Source: Sporosarcina sp. ANT_H38 (GTDB taxonomy: Bacteria > Bacillota > Bacilli > Bacillales_A > Planococcaceae). From it: a stretch of 64,000 nt of DNA. The stretch covers positions 248,001 to 312,000 of the forward strand of contig NZ_VOBC01000004.1 in assembly GCF_008369195.1 (NCBI RefSeq), given 5' to 3'. A model generated the notes under the pieces. That model did not search any database. It was not told where the DNA came from and saw only the letters and a program-made list of their open reading frames with translations. Position 1 is the first letter of the stretch. Every line of letters begins with the position of its first letter. A program made the translations under genes and the position numbers. This document shows positions 8,419 through 17,734 of the stretch, piece after piece.

Positions 8419-9051
8419 TCATCTACTTATCGAATTCATTAATTGGAAGAAGTATTCAGGTTTGTGAGTCTTATTTAGGTTATACCATGAATGCAATGTA
8501 TCTGGTGCAAATACATCTAATTTTTTCATTACTTCCATCGCAAATTCCAAAGGAGCTACTCCTGATGCAGTAACCAAATTCTCGCCAGCTACTACAGGCC
8601 CCATCTCATAAAATTTTTCTCCATTATAATTAGGACAGACCATTTTAATATACTCTAAGTCATTGCTTGTATGCTTTCTGGAATCTAGGTATCCGGTATT
8701 TGCCAGTCCCTCAGTTGCACCACAAATAGCAGCAACAATAGTGCCGAGCTCTAAAGCATCTCCAACCCTCCCCAAGATAGGTAGATGAATATCTTCCCCC
8801 CAAGTACTTCCTCCAGGTAAAATTAAGAGATCCATTCCCTCAAGAACACACTCATCAATGGAAATATCCGGTTTTATACTCAACCCTCCCATCGTAGTAA
8901 TAATTTCTTTATTAGCTCCTACTGTAATTACTTTTAAAGGTGCTAAATCCTTTTTAAAATATCTTCCTGAGTTTAGTTCAGCAATTAAATATCCATATTC
9001 CCAGTCTGACATTGTATTAAATACATAAAGAAAAGCTTTCTTTGTTTGCAT
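8419..9051 (-). CDS. DJ-1/PfpI family protein
   Basis: A 210-residue single-domain class I amidotransferase-like protein. The nucleophile elbow AAICGATEG places the conserved cysteine at about residue 110; LLILPGGSTWGE supplies the upstream acidic/oxyanion segment. Members include stress chaperone/deglycase-like proteins and repair enzymes; the exact reaction cannot be read from sequence. The ATG at 9051 sits nine bases after GGAG. The longer TTG start would overlap that site. The gene follows a WYL-domain regulator by about 75 bp in the same direction and may be its target. Confidence 0.85.
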   Translation of the reverse strand: MQTKKAFLYVFNTMSDWEYGYLIAELNSGRYFKKDLAPLKVITVGANKEIITTMGGLSIKPDISIDECVLEGMDLLILPGGSTWGEDIHLPILGRVGDALELGTIVAAICGATEGLANTGYLDSRKHTSNDLEYIKMVCPNYNGEKFYEMGPVVAGENLVTASGVAPLEFAMEVMKKLDVFAPDTLHSWYNLNKTHKPEYFFQLMNSISR

Positions 9052-9092
9052 CCAATAACACTCCAATCACAATTAATATAGCCAAATATAAC

Positions 9093-9127
9093 ATAACTTC
9101 ACTGACATCTAGCGTCAGTGAAGTTAT
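9093..9127. promoter_or_regulatory. Perfect inverted repeat between WYL regulator and DJ-1 gene
   Basis: 14-bp arms (ATAACTTCACTGAC) around a 7-nt loop start at the WYL regulator stop codon. No U-tract follows on the minus strand. It could be a weak terminator/attenuator or a regulator binding site for the downstream gene. Confidence 0.5.
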
Positions 9128-10089
9128 CAAATTTGATGAAACTTTATTAATTCCGACAAAACTTCAATCAGTCTTTTCTTAAGACTAATTGGCTCAATAA
9201 CTCGAATAGATTTACCGTACGGCAAAAGTAAATTAGGTACGTATGTATGCATCATATCTTTTTCAAGATGAAATACTGCTTGATTTGAGGTCAGCTCTTG
9301 TAAATAATGTCCCAAAAACCAATGTTGGCAAATATCACCCAATACCCTTTTATCTCCATTAATAACCAAAGAAATAATCCCTTCCTTATCTTTTATAGAA
9401 GGAAGAAGATTTCCCATAAAAAATTCACGTGCTGAAAAGTTTTCTGGTTGGCGAAACTTATCTTCGGTTAGTGTTAGGCTTTCCATTCGATCTACCCTAA
9501 AACTACGGATATCATTCCTGAGATGACAGAACCCAATCATATACCACTTATTATTCCAATAAATAATTTTATACGGATCTACCAATCTATACTTTAATTG
9601 CTCTGCGCCACTTTTATGGTATAGAATTTTTACAGAGAATCCATCGGATACCGCTTGCTCCAACTCATTCAAAAAAGGTTCCATAGTGAGCGAACTTAAT
9701 CGACATATTACTTCAAGACTGGTTAAATGTTGGTTTATCTTTGATTCTTGCTCTTGATTCGAGTATTTACCTAGCTTCGAAATAGCCCTATCTAGTGCTT
9801 CACCTCCATAATACCCTGCTTCTTCTGCAAAAATAGCAGCGTGAAATAGTGAGGTTTGCTCTTCAAAATCAAAAAAAAGAGGGGCTTCGATAAAATTGTT
9901 CAATAAAGTGTATCCACCATTATGTCCCGCGTCTGAAATTATAGGTACACCACTTATTGAAAGTGAATCAATATAACGATATACAGTTCTAATATTCACC
10001 TCCAACTTTTCCGAAATTTGTTTTGCAGTAACTTTTTCACCTGAACTAAGCATCCATAGAATTGCAAGTGAATTGTCAACTTTAGCCAT
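9127..10089 (-). CDS. YafY-type transcriptional regulator (HTH + WYL domain)
   Basis: A 320-residue regulator. The N-terminal DeoR/HTH_11 helix-turn-helix reads VTAKQISEKLEVNIRTVYRYIDSL (residues about 18-42). The WYL domain follows at about residues 140-220, with the family motif modified in NNKWYMIGFCHLR, then a WCX-like C-terminal extension. WYL proteins sense nucleic-acid or small-molecule ligands. It probably autoregulates and controls the adjacent DJ-1/PfpI gene; this is inferred from tandem arrangement. A clear upstream GAGG site precedes the ATG. Confidence 0.88.
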   Translation of the reverse strand: MAKVDNSLAILWMLSSGEKVTAKQISEKLEVNIRTVYRYIDSLSISGVPIISDAGHNGGYTLLNNFIEAPLFFDFEEQTSLFHAAIFAEEAGYYGGEALDRAISKLGKYSNQEQESKINQHLTSLEVICRLSSLTMEPFLNELEQAVSDGFSVKILYHKSGAEQLKYRLVDPYKIIYWNNKWYMIGFCHLRNDIRSFRVDRMESLTLTEDKFRQPENFSAREFFMGNLLPSIKDKEGIISLVINGDKRVLGDICQHWFLGHYLQELTSNQAVFHLEKDMMHTYVPNLLLPYGKSIRVIEPISLKKRLIEVLSELIKFHQI

Positions 10090-10733
10090 AGAAATCCACC
10101 TCTTTATGGAGTTTATTTTCTATTATACAAGTTTATATTTTTTAATTAGCCATAAGGAAATTTCATTGTATCTGTCATTTAATTTCAACTTCTTTTGTTG
10201 AATTAGGCTTTATAACTTGTTAGTTTAAGCATTATTTTTCACAATCAATTTCCTGTTTTTTAGTTTAACTCATCAACTGCTTTATTCTACAATTTGGCCC
10301 GTTTGTTGAATAAAGAATAATTCCAATTCTTTAACAATCTATAGTTAGATTAACATAAAAACTTCAATATCATTCAAGAAATTAGTGTTACGAATTACTT
10401 TTAGCATATCAATTCGCAACCATTTTAGCACTGGTTTTACTAACACCGCATAAATTTATGCGGTTGTTTCAATTCGTTTGTTAATTGTCGTGCCAATTCA
10501 TTTATTAAACCCCTTAAAGCATTGATATGAGAACAAAAAAGGAGACACCAATTCATATGTGAATTATGTCCCCAATTAGACTGCTATTTACTGTTTTCTC
10601 CCCATCAACCGAATCCGTTATTTAATCTAAAATGCCTTTTTTAAGCTTCGTTTAAGGTTCGTACTGAATAATAAGCTTCATAGCAAAACATCATCTAAAA
10701 AATGGATGAAATTTCATTTGCAAGAAGGAGCTT
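10090..10733. other. Gene-free stretch with two hairpins
   Basis: No credible coding frame is seen. CCGCATAAATTTATGCGG (10446-10463) is a perfect palindrome followed by TTGTTT. A second hairpin lies at 10535-10573. The motif TTGGCCCGTTTGTTGAATAA near 10293 recurs elsewhere in the window (19775, 42573). Confidence 0.5.
10535..10573 (-). terminator. Orphan terminator-like hairpin
   Basis: GGGGACATAATTCA pairs with a TGAATT..TGTCTCC arm and is followed on the minus strand by a T-run. No intact gene lies upstream of it on that strand, so it may be left from a lost gene. Confidence 0.5.
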
Positions 10734-10736
10734 ATG

Positions 10737-12776
10737 ATGAAAAAACAAAATTCTAAATTTATAAAGGTAGCCGCCACTCTTATGTGCACCGCATCTTTGT
10801 TTGCTTGCAGCAATGATTCAGAAAAGGTAAGTATCACTAATGACACTACTGCAAAAAACGAGAGCTTAATTACGATTGGCAATCAAGAAATAGCTAGTGT
10901 TATTAGCGAGCATGTAACCTATTCCGATGAAGACTTTTACGGTGATTGGGAAAACGAAACGTCTATTCAGTTGAATGGAAGTGGTGCCAGCTTTGAAGGT
11001 GATGGCGGAGTCGTCATCGACAAGAGCATCATCACGATAAAATCTTCAGGCGTGTATACAATCCAAGGACAGCTGGATGACGGACAAATCATTGTGGACA
11101 CAGAAGACAAAGACATCGTTCGGCTCGTTTTGAATGGTGCAGAAATTCATTCTTCCTCTACTTCAGCAATCTACGTGCAACAAGCAGAAAAAACCATTGT
11201 TTCATTAGAAGAAGGAACTGAAAATGTTTTATCCGATGGAGCAAAATATGTTTATGAGAATTCAGAGGAAGATGAGCCGAATGCAGCGTTATTCAGCAAA
11301 GACGATCTCACCATAAACGGCAGTGGTAAACTAGTCGTGCAAGGCAATTACAACGACGGAATCGCCAGTAAAGACCAATTGAAAATTACAGGAGGAACAA
11401 TCCAAATTAATTCAGTTGATGATGGATTAAAGGGAAAAGATCTCCTTGCTGTTAAAGGTGGCACTATCAGTATCGAAGCGAGTGGCGACGGTATGAAGTC
11501 CACGAATGACACAGATGCTGCAAAAGGGATCATTGCCATTGAAGGAGGAAGTTTTGATATCAAGGCAGCTGATGATGGCATTCAGGCTGAGACTTCACTT
11601 CTGATCGCAGACGGAAATTTCAACATTTCATCTGGAGGCGGCAGTCCTGAAAAAATAGCGAATGCTGAAATGGGTCGGCCTACCCCAGGAGAAACGAAAA
11701 CAAGCACAACTGACGCTAGCTCTGAGACATCAAGTGGCAAAGGGCTTAAGGCAAATGTAGAAGTGGCAATTGGCGGAGGAAGCTTTGAACTGGATTCATT
11801 AGATGATGCGATACACAGCAACAACTCCGTCAACATAATTGGCGGCGATTTGAAAGTGGCTTCCGGCGATGATGGAATTCATGCTGATAAATCCATTCTT
11901 ATCGAAGGCGGAAGTATCGACATCACAAAGAGTAATGAAGGGATAGAAGCTAATTCCATCACAATCTTAGACGGGAAAATTCATGTTAAAGCAACTGATG
12001 ATGGCATAAACATTAGCGAAGCCGACGAAAATTCTAACACGACTACTGAACAAGCAGAAGATCCACTGCTTTCAATAAATGGTGGCTATGTTTATGTCGA
12101 TGCAGCCGGCGATGGACTCGATTCAAATGGTTCCATATCCATGACAGGCGGTACCGTGATCGTTAATGGACCTACAAATAATGGCAATGGTGCTTTGGAT
12201 TATGACGAAGACTTTGAAATAAGTGGCGGAGTTCTCATCGCTGCCGGAAGTTCTGGTATGGCGATGGCCACTTCAGAAGACTCATCTCAACATACGATCT
12301 TGATGACTTATCCGAAGACACAATCTGCAGGAACCACACTGCTTCTAGAAGATAGCGAAGGAAATGAAATTGTGACATTTGCGCCCGAAAAAGACTATCA
12401 ATCGGTCGTCATTAGTTCGCCAAAACTAACGAAAGATGCATCCTATACCCTTTACTCAGGAGGGACAACGTCTGGTAAAGCAAGTGATGGTCTTTTTGAA
12501 GTTGGTGACTATCAAGACGGCACGAAAGTAGTCGAATTCACAATTTCCGACACCATTACATGGCTTGATGAAACTGGAATCACCACTGCAAAAACTTCTG
12601 GTCCTGATGGTATGGGAGGTCCAGGTGGAATGGGAGCACCCGAAGGTATGGAGCGACCAGAAGGGATGAAAGCTCCCCAAGGTATGGAACCACCAGAAGG
12701 GATGGAAGTTCCCGAGGGTATGGAGCCACCAGAAGGAATGGAAGCTCCCGAAGCTACAGAGCCAGAAGGAAAATGA
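10737..12776 (+). CDS. Carbohydrate-binding lipoprotein (Cthe_2159/DUF4353 type beta-helix)
   Basis: A 679-residue secreted lipoprotein. The signal peptide ends at the lipobox SLFAC (Cys about residue 24). The body is built of repeated turns such as DDGIQAE, DDGIHAD, GDGLDSN and GGSFDIKA, the pattern of a right-handed parallel beta-helix with Asp/Gly-rich calcium-binding turns. This is the family in which Cthe_2159 binds acidic polysaccharide. The last about 50 residues are a low-complexity tail of tandem PEGM(E/K)xP units. Two adjacent ATGs follow GAAGGAG; the second (10737) has better spacing. Single-gene unit with its own terminator. It may bind cell-surface or plant polysaccharide. Confidence 0.85.
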   Translation: MKKQNSKFIKVAATLMCTASLFACSNDSEKVSITNDTTAKNESLITIGNQEIASVISEHVTYSDEDFYGDWENETSIQLNGSGASFEGDGGVVIDKSIITIKSSGVYTIQGQLDDGQIIVDTEDKDIVRLVLNGAEIHSSSTSAIYVQQAEKTIVSLEEGTENVLSDGAKYVYENSEEDEPNAALFSKDDLTINGSGKLVVQGNYNDGIASKDQLKITGGTIQINSVDDGLKGKDLLAVKGGTISIEASGDGMKSTNDTDAAKGIIAIEGGSFDIKAADDGIQAETSLLIADGNFNISSGGGSPEKIANAEMGRPTPGETKTSTTDASSETSSGKGLKANVEVAIGGGSFELDSLDDAIHSNNSVNIIGGDLKVASGDDGIHADKSILIEGGSIDITKSNEGIEANSITILDGKIHVKATDDGINISEADENSNTTTEQAEDPLLSINGGYVYVDAAGDGLDSNGSISMTGGTVIVNGPTNNGNGALDYDEDFEISGGVLIAAGSSGMAMATSEDSSQHTILMTYPKTQSAGTTLLLEDSEGNEIVTFAPEKDYQSVVISSPKLTKDASYTLYSGGTTSGKASDGLFEVGDYQDGTKVVEFTISDTITWLDETGITTAKTSGPDGMGGPGGMGAPEGMERPEGMKAPQGMEPPEGMEVPEGMEPPEGMEAPEATEPEGK

Positions 12777-12847
12777 AATATAAAAAGGTCTATGTATTAA
12801 TTTAACTGGTTCTCTACAGAGGTGCAAACCATTTAAAAACAATAGAA

Positions 12848-12886
12848 AAGGGACTAAAACCGTCAGGGTTTTAGTCCCTTCTTTTT
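12848..12886 (+). terminator. Rho-independent terminator
   Basis: AAGGGACTAAAACC pairs perfectly with GGTTTTAGTCCCTT around a 5-nt loop and is followed by CTTTTTATTG. It ends the carbohydrate-binding lipoprotein gene; the symmetrical stem may also serve the convergent acetyltransferase gene. Confidence 0.85.
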
Positions 12887-13035
12887 ATTGTTATATCAAT
12901 GTTTGTAGTTATTTCCTGCTTAATACATTGGAAAATTCATTCTTGGAGACAACTGCTGTCTCTTTACTTTACTCTGCTGATCTGCCACAATCTAGTTGCT
13001 TACTCTGGAAATACGCCCTATAGTTGAAATAAAAA

Positions 13036-13866
13036 TCACTCAAACTTAAAGTCATATCCTATATAGTTAAATACATTTCTGAATCCTATATTCTCCGCAA
13101 CCGCAATTGAAGGCTTGTTAGACTCCATACAATCCCAATACGGCACAAGATTATTTTCCAAACAATATTCCACAAAAGTTATGGCTACTTTTTGTGCTAA
13201 CTTTTTACCTTGATGCTCTTCCAAGGTTTCAATATCAATACAATGTACATTATCAACTACAAAACCTGAAAAACAGACACTTACAATTTTATTTTTACAA
13301 ACTACAACGTAACCAACGCCTTCATTAAAGAACCTCTCCGGCGAAGACCAGAACTCTACTATTTTGGAATGTAAAAACTCAATATTTCCAATTGATTTAT
13401 CACTGTTTATAAATAGTATTTCACTAATTTTGACAATATTATATCCTTCTTCAATAGTAAGTTCGAAGTTGCCTTTATAATCGTTTTTTTGTAATGTATA
13501 AACCCTCTGATTCCAACTTCCTAAATTGCGGTTTTCAAACACCTTTTTAATAGTCTTATCCCACTTATTATGATTACCAATACCCTCAAACCAAGTTAAC
13601 CCTACCTTCCTTGCTTCTGGAATGATTACTGTATCAATAAAATGATTTAATTCCGAATTGAACCCTTCGTTTCTTTCGTCTCCAATAAAGAGAAAACCGT
13701 CGTTATTACCTAACCAAATAAATCCCGAAACAGGAGATTCAATATCATCTACAAAAATACGTCCAGGATTTACTCCTTCGACTACCGCTTTAGCTTCTAT
13801 TTGACCTTGCTCATATAGCAAATCTCTACACTTGTAGAATTCAGACTTTTTTAATTCTAAAATCAT
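13036..13866 (-). CDS. GNAT family N-acetyltransferase
   Basis: A 276-residue protein of the two-part Bacillal GNAT_acetyltran type. An N-terminal segment contains GFIWLGNNDGFLFIGD. The C-terminal acetyl-CoA fold contains VGYVVVCKNKIVSVCFSGF, the pyrophosphate-binding motif EEHQGKKLAQKVA (Q/RxxGxG/A-like), and the terminal YWDCMESNKPSIAVAENIGF. The substrate is unknown. Monocistronic, convergent with the upstream lipoprotein gene. Start ATG with GGAGGTAA-type site just upstream. Confidence 0.85.
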   Translation of the reverse strand: MILELKKSEFYKCRDLLYEQGQIEAKAVVEGVNPGRIFVDDIESPVSGFIWLGNNDGFLFIGDERNEGFNSELNHFIDTVIIPEARKVGLTWFEGIGNHNKWDKTIKKVFENRNLGSWNQRVYTLQKNDYKGNFELTIEEGYNIVKISEILFINSDKSIGNIEFLHSKIVEFWSSPERFFNEGVGYVVVCKNKIVSVCFSGFVVDNVHCIDIETLEEHQGKKLAQKVAITFVEYCLENNLVPYWDCMESNKPSIAVAENIGFRNVFNYIGYDFKFE

Positions 13867-14046
13867 TAGTTACCTCCTTATCCGTCCCAAATTAACTAAT
13901 TCAGGAATCTTTTCTTTTTTAAAATCCTGCTTTTTTAGTTTAAGTACTTCTCTTCACTAAACAAACAAACCTGAGCTTCGACAATATGGCCCATTTTTAG
14001 CACAGCCACTTATTTAAGGATTACAACCATTTGCGGAAAATGTTAT

Positions 14047-14475
14047 CTAATCATAAAATTCCATATGTGGTTTTTCCTTTTTGTAATAATCTATTCTGTC
14101 CAGCAAAGTACCAGTATGAAATTCAAACTTATGTCCATCAGGATCAGTGAAATAAATAGATTTCTTATCCTTTTCATCTCTTGGGCGCCCAGTTAAAATA
14201 TTTACACCCAATTTCTCTAACTTGTTATATATACTATCTAATTCTGCCTCTTCAACTGAAAAAGCTACGTGAGTGTATGATTTACTTATTTCATTGCGGG
14301 GAATCTCCTTTTCCAAATTTAGAGCCAGCCATATACCATTTAAATCAAAATAGGCAGTACTTGTCCCTTTAACCAGTAACTTAGCTTCAAATACATCTTG
14401 GTAGAACTTTATGGATTTATCCAAATCAGACACGGACATTAAAAAATGGTTTACCCCTTTTAAAAACAACAACAT
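14047..14475 (-). CDS. fosB: FosB-type metallothiol transferase (fosfomycin resistance)
   Basis: A 142-residue glyoxalase/VOC-fold protein very close in sequence pattern to Bacillus FosB. It has GVNHFLMSVSDLDKSI with the first metal His, YFDLNGIWLALN, PRNEI, SYTHVAFSV with the second His, SIYFTDPDGHKFEFHTGTL with the Glu ligand, and the ending RIDYYKKEKPHMEFYD. FosB opens the epoxide of fosfomycin with bacillithiol or cysteine using a divalent metal. The start is uncertain: ATG 14475 overlaps the GAGGTG site, while a TTG at 14469 has ideal spacing and matches FosB length. The MITE copy lies 37 bp upstream. Confidence 0.9.
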   Translation of the reverse strand: MLLFLKGVNHFLMSVSDLDKSIKFYQDVFEAKLLVKGTSTAYFDLNGIWLALNLEKEIPRNEISKSYTHVAFSVEEAELDSIYNKLEKLGVNILTGRPRDEKDKKSIYFTDPDGHKFEFHTGTLLDRIDYYKKEKPHMEFYD

Positions 14476-14524
14476 CACCTCGAAATTATTAAAGTAACTT
14501 ATTCAATTAAATTTCCCTATTAGT

Positions 14525-14888
14525 GATTAATTTCATAATAGGGTTATGAAGCGGGGAAAACGAACAATGTTGATTTTCGCTTCATGTGGACGCTTTCCGC
14601 GGGCACGGCTTCAGCCAATCGAACAGCGCAGGGTTCGATTTGTAATAATTTCTGCGCCTTTCGCAGAAATTTTACATCCACTGCTCCCAACGCTTCGCTT
14701 TTGGTCGCAAAAGCCGTCCTACGTGACGTCTCTTCCTGTGGGGTCTTCAGCTCGCGCTGTTCCCGCAGGAGTCGCCACCTTCCGCTACAATCAACGAGAG
14801 TAGTCCGAAATATTGACGGACAATGAATTGATAGATGAATTATATTGTTCGTCTTTACACAAGAAATAAGTAATTGTGAAATTGATTC
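14525..14888. mobile_element. MITE-like element, copy 2 (inverted, with internal insertion)
   Basis: Same family as 1520-1782 but in reverse orientation. Ends are GATTAATTTC (14525-14534) and GAAATTGATTC (14878-14888), flanked by TAGT on both sides (14521-14524 and 14889-14892), a second independent 4-bp target duplication. The core shared with copy 1 is interrupted by roughly 100 bp (about 14617-14730) that has its own stem-loops and looks like a nested insertion. No coding capacity; short frames in it are spurious. Confidence 0.75.
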
Positions 14889-14892
14889 TAGT

Positions 14893-15263
14893 AAATAACT
14901 CTTTTTTACATGCATCTAATCATTCAGTTATCGTATCTGAATTGTTTTTAAATCTTCTACTATTCTCACACGTTCAATATTGGGATCTGAACCTAAAACT
15001 GAAGAATTTCCAGTTGTCCACCTTATTTATGGAGATAGTAAAGCTACACCATTTCCTACATAGTCTATTAATAAATGACCTATAAAGACTGTAATGGAAA
15101 ATATTATCCATCCCATTTCAAAAGTGCGAAAAAGGATTGAAAAAGATGAAAAAAGTATGAATGATGCATCCATTTTTCCCCTCTACAAACTATAAAAGTT
15201 ATAATATTCTAACTTATTTTATCATAGGTTTACAAAATACAAAATCAAATGTTTATTCCATTT
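14893..15263. other. Gene-free stretch with possible decayed coding fragment
   Basis: On the minus strand at about 15015-15090 a short hydrophobic frame (IGHLLIDYVGNGVALLSP) resembles the end of a membrane protein, but no start or upstream part is visible. Nothing else is supported. Confidence 0.3.
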
Positions 15264-15380
15264 TAGTTTCCCATATTGCAGCGTCTTACAGAGACCCACC
15301 TGGAATTCCCCAACCTCTCTTAGGACCTTTAATTAGCGGAATTCCCTTTTTGTCGTTGAGTACATTAGTTGTAGCTGACA
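15264..15380 (-). pseudogene. Fragment duplicated from the Nudix hydrolase gene
   Basis: This stretch is nearly identical to part of the intact Nudix gene at 20336-20773 (region about 20587-20715). It has point changes and a deletion of about 19 bp that removes part of the Nudix box. No start, no ribosome binding site, no open frame. It is a decayed displaced copy of the same gene. Confidence 0.75.
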
Positions 15381-15684
15381 CCTTAATTTAACAGCAAAAT
15401 ATAATAGATCTCCCCGATTTTATAGAGCAACTACGTAGGGTGAATAAAAAGTAATTTAAAGAATCGGATGCATTGTGACGTGCATCCAAAGATTTTGTCG
15501 GAGTAATTCACCGCTACCAGTAATGGCAGAGTTTGCAATGAAAGAGCTAAAAAAGCAACTTTCCGGGAACTGCAAAATAGGGAGTCGAATTCTAAAAAAA
15601 TAAAGCTTGAAGGTGAAATATGTCTAGAAAAACAAAAAAACGGGTAAAGAATACTTAGTTGAAGCAAACAGGAGGTATTTTTTA
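15381..15684. other. Gene-free stretch with two minute ORFs
   Basis: Two very short frames occur: at about 15522, beginning MAEFAMKELKKQLSGNC (26 codons), and at 15620, MSRKTKKRVKNT (12 codons, after GAAGGTG). Neither can be assigned; both may be remnants. Confidence 0.3.
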
Positions 15685-16122
15685 ATGAAGAATCATATTA
15701 TTGGTGTATACGATAATGAACAACAAGCGGCTGAAGTTGTTGAAGATTTAAAAGAGAAAGGCTATAAAATTGAGGAAATTTCAGTTATTGCTAAAAATAT
15801 AAATAAACTATCTGCAATCACACAGGAAGTAAAACCCTCCACCAAGGATGGAGCCATTGCTGGAGCTGTAACTGGAGGAGCGATTGGCATAGCTGGCGTG
15901 ATAGCAGGATTATCCACTATATTGATTCCCGGATTTGGTTTTGCGTTGGCTGCAGGTCCTATTATTGCAACAATTGGAGGTGCAGTCGTAGGGGCCAACT
16001 CTGGTGCTGGCGGACTAAAGCATGCTCTTATGGAAATTGGAGTACCTAATGATGAAGCTGAACGCTACTATAATGACGCTCAGAATGGGAAATTCTTAGT
16101 ATTTCTTCATCCCAAAGAGTAA
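15685..16122 (+). CDS. General stress protein, YflT/GspM type
   Basis: 145 residues. The N-terminal half (about 1-45) is the heat-induced stress protein YflT domain: IIGVYDNEQQAAEVVEDLKEKGYKIEEISVIAKN. The middle is a glycine/alanine-rich hydrophobic hairpin (AGAVTGGAIGIAGVIAGL ... GGAVVGANSG), and a short tail reads VPNDEAERYYNDAQNGKFLV. Relatives in B. subtilis are SigB-dependent general stress proteins of unclear biochemical role. Strong AGGAGG site before ATG. Monocistronic. Confidence 0.85.
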   Translation: MKNHIIGVYDNEQQAAEVVEDLKEKGYKIEEISVIAKNINKLSAITQEVKPSTKDGAIAGAVTGGAIGIAGVIAGLSTILIPGFGFALAAGPIIATIGGAVVGANSGAGGLKHALMEIGVPNDEAERYYNDAQNGKFLVFLHPKE

Positions 16123-16231
16123 GTGCAGATTGAATGGTCCCATGTTTGCATAAATAACACGCGGTGATGTTAGCTAAAAGTCGCTAAACCACTTGATGTA
16201 CTAATTTCCCTCTGGAATTGACTCATGGTGA

Positions 16232-16305
16232 ACTACAATCGATAGCACATGAAATTCTGTTTCTTAAGATGTGGGTTCGATTCCTACCGATGGCGTACAA
16301 AAACT
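16232..16305 (+). pseudogene. Possible tRNA remnant (T-arm and 3' acceptor half)
   Basis: GTGGGTTCGATTCCTAC at about 16263-16279 forms a good T-stem and TTCGATT loop of the kind seen in Bacillal tRNA-Trp. It is followed by an acceptor-like CGATGGC. The upstream D-arm, anticodon arm and 5' acceptor strand do not fold convincingly. If real, it is a decayed tRNA. Confidence 0.25.
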
Positions 16306-16319
16306 AGTAGTTCCTATAT

Positions 16320-16374
16320 AAGCCTAAAATAGCGCGCACCTGTCAAAATGACAAGTGCGCGCTATTTTAGGCTT
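16320..16374. repeat. Long near-perfect palindrome
   Basis: Arms of about 26 bp with one mismatch and a 3-nt loop; the outer arm begins AAGCCTAAAATAGCGCGCAC. There is no T-run directly after either arm, so it is not a standard terminator, though it could stop convergent transcripts. Confidence 0.7.
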
Positions 16375-16702
16375 ACCTTTCTACTTGTTCAATTAGAAAA
16401 CGAGTTGACACATTAATCAATACGCTCACAAATTGAAGAAGCGATCCATCTTCTATCATAAAATAGTTATAAGCTATTAGCAGGAAGAGCGATGATATAG
16501 AACTAAAAAAATCTAAAATACATCCTATTGATTAGTTCTTTAGAAACTATATATGCCTCAATAATTAATTTAGATAAAAATTCGACAACAGGTTCGTTAC
16601 GAGCGTTTTCCGACTTGCTAATTAAAGTGGACATATTAGTTTTTATTTATTACTTTTTTATATCATTTATCAGAGTTCTCTTAAAGATGTATATCAAGCA
16701 TT

Positions 16703-17143
16703 TTAATTTATATTATTTGAAATAGTGAAATTTTGTAGATACTCGGATTTAATACTAAAAGATTCAACTTTTTTCTTCCACTGCTTGACTACATCAACGT
16801 GGTCATCGTAAATATAAATAAAGAAATCCATTTCTTTTTTCATTTTTTTTACCTTGATGACAAATGGAATAACAGTAGTCTCTGGATGTAGAAACAAGTT
16901 TTCATTCCCCGGGAATATATGGTTTCTTTCTAAAAATTGGGCTTCATTGAAATAATTATTAAATCTAATTTTTTCTTCCTCTTCTAAGTGCGTTCCGTTA
17001 TATAGTACACTAATATCTTTTGAATCAAGTTTTGGATGAATTGTAAATTTACTTAAACCCCATTCTACTAGTGCACTTGGGGGACTTGTCATGAATATTA
17101 AAATTATCCCGATTACTATAATAACAAAAGTCATCCATGTCAT
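16703..17143 (-). CDS. YfmQ family protein
   Basis: 146 residues. One N-terminal membrane anchor (TFVIIVIGIILIFMTSPPSALVEWGLSKF) is followed by a soluble domain with the family-typical EEEEKIRFNNYFNEAQFLE and YIYDDHVDVVKQWKKKVESFSI. The order and spacing match B. subtilis YfmQ, a protein of unknown function. Start ATG with AAGGAG upstream. Monocistronic. Confidence 0.75.
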   Translation of the reverse strand: MTWMTFVIIVIGIILIFMTSPPSALVEWGLSKFTIHPKLDSKDISVLYNGTHLEEEEKIRFNNYFNEAQFLERNHIFPGNENLFLHPETTVIPFVIKVKKMKKEMDFFIYIYDDHVDVVKQWKKKVESFSIKSEYLQNFTISNNIN

Positions 17144-17734
17144 TTCATAACAACTCCTTAATTAATAATATCTGGTTAACTAATTTACCAGTACATTTAT
17201 AAATTAAGATTATCACAAAATATTGATTTCATGTTTGACAAATATCCAACTTTTTTACTAACCACTAAATTTATAGAAATGCTTTTTGTCCCTCTAGACT
17301 ATTGACCTCTTTGGAATCATACAAATCCTCATACTTAACTAGTAGAAAAAATAAAAGGATTAAACTTTCGGGAACCTAATAGAAATTAAAACATCCCCTT
17401 CAACTATCTATTCGATGACCTACATAATTTGATGGAAATTAGGAGTAGTTTGTTAAATAATGTACGTAAACTAACGGGTGAGCGTTTTTTACTTGGCATT
17501 TATATTGCCAATTTGCTGTTGAAATAAATGCTGGTTAATGTGAAATTTACTTTGTTATTGGCATTTTTTCTCCCCACCAACCGTACCCATTAGTTATTAA
17601 TTGAAGCTCTTATATATTCATTTTTCTACTTGCCATCCATTTAATCATGGCTGGATCAGCATGGATCTACGTCAATAACTTGGACGCAAAAAAATTATTG
17701 ACGTTTGTTCGTAAGACATATTGTTTAGCTCAAA

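Larger units (their letters stand above)
16123..16702. other. Gene-free stretch containing a long palindrome
   Basis: Apart from the tRNA-like remnant and the palindrome listed separately, I see no gene here. A short frame at 16528-16725 has no ribosome binding site and overlaps the YfmQ-like gene on the other strand. Confidence 0.5.

Noticed and set aside
14544..14915. Several 80-120-codon frames in both directions
   Set aside because: They lie within the GC-rich MITE-like element and its nested insertion; the openness reflects base composition, not coding.
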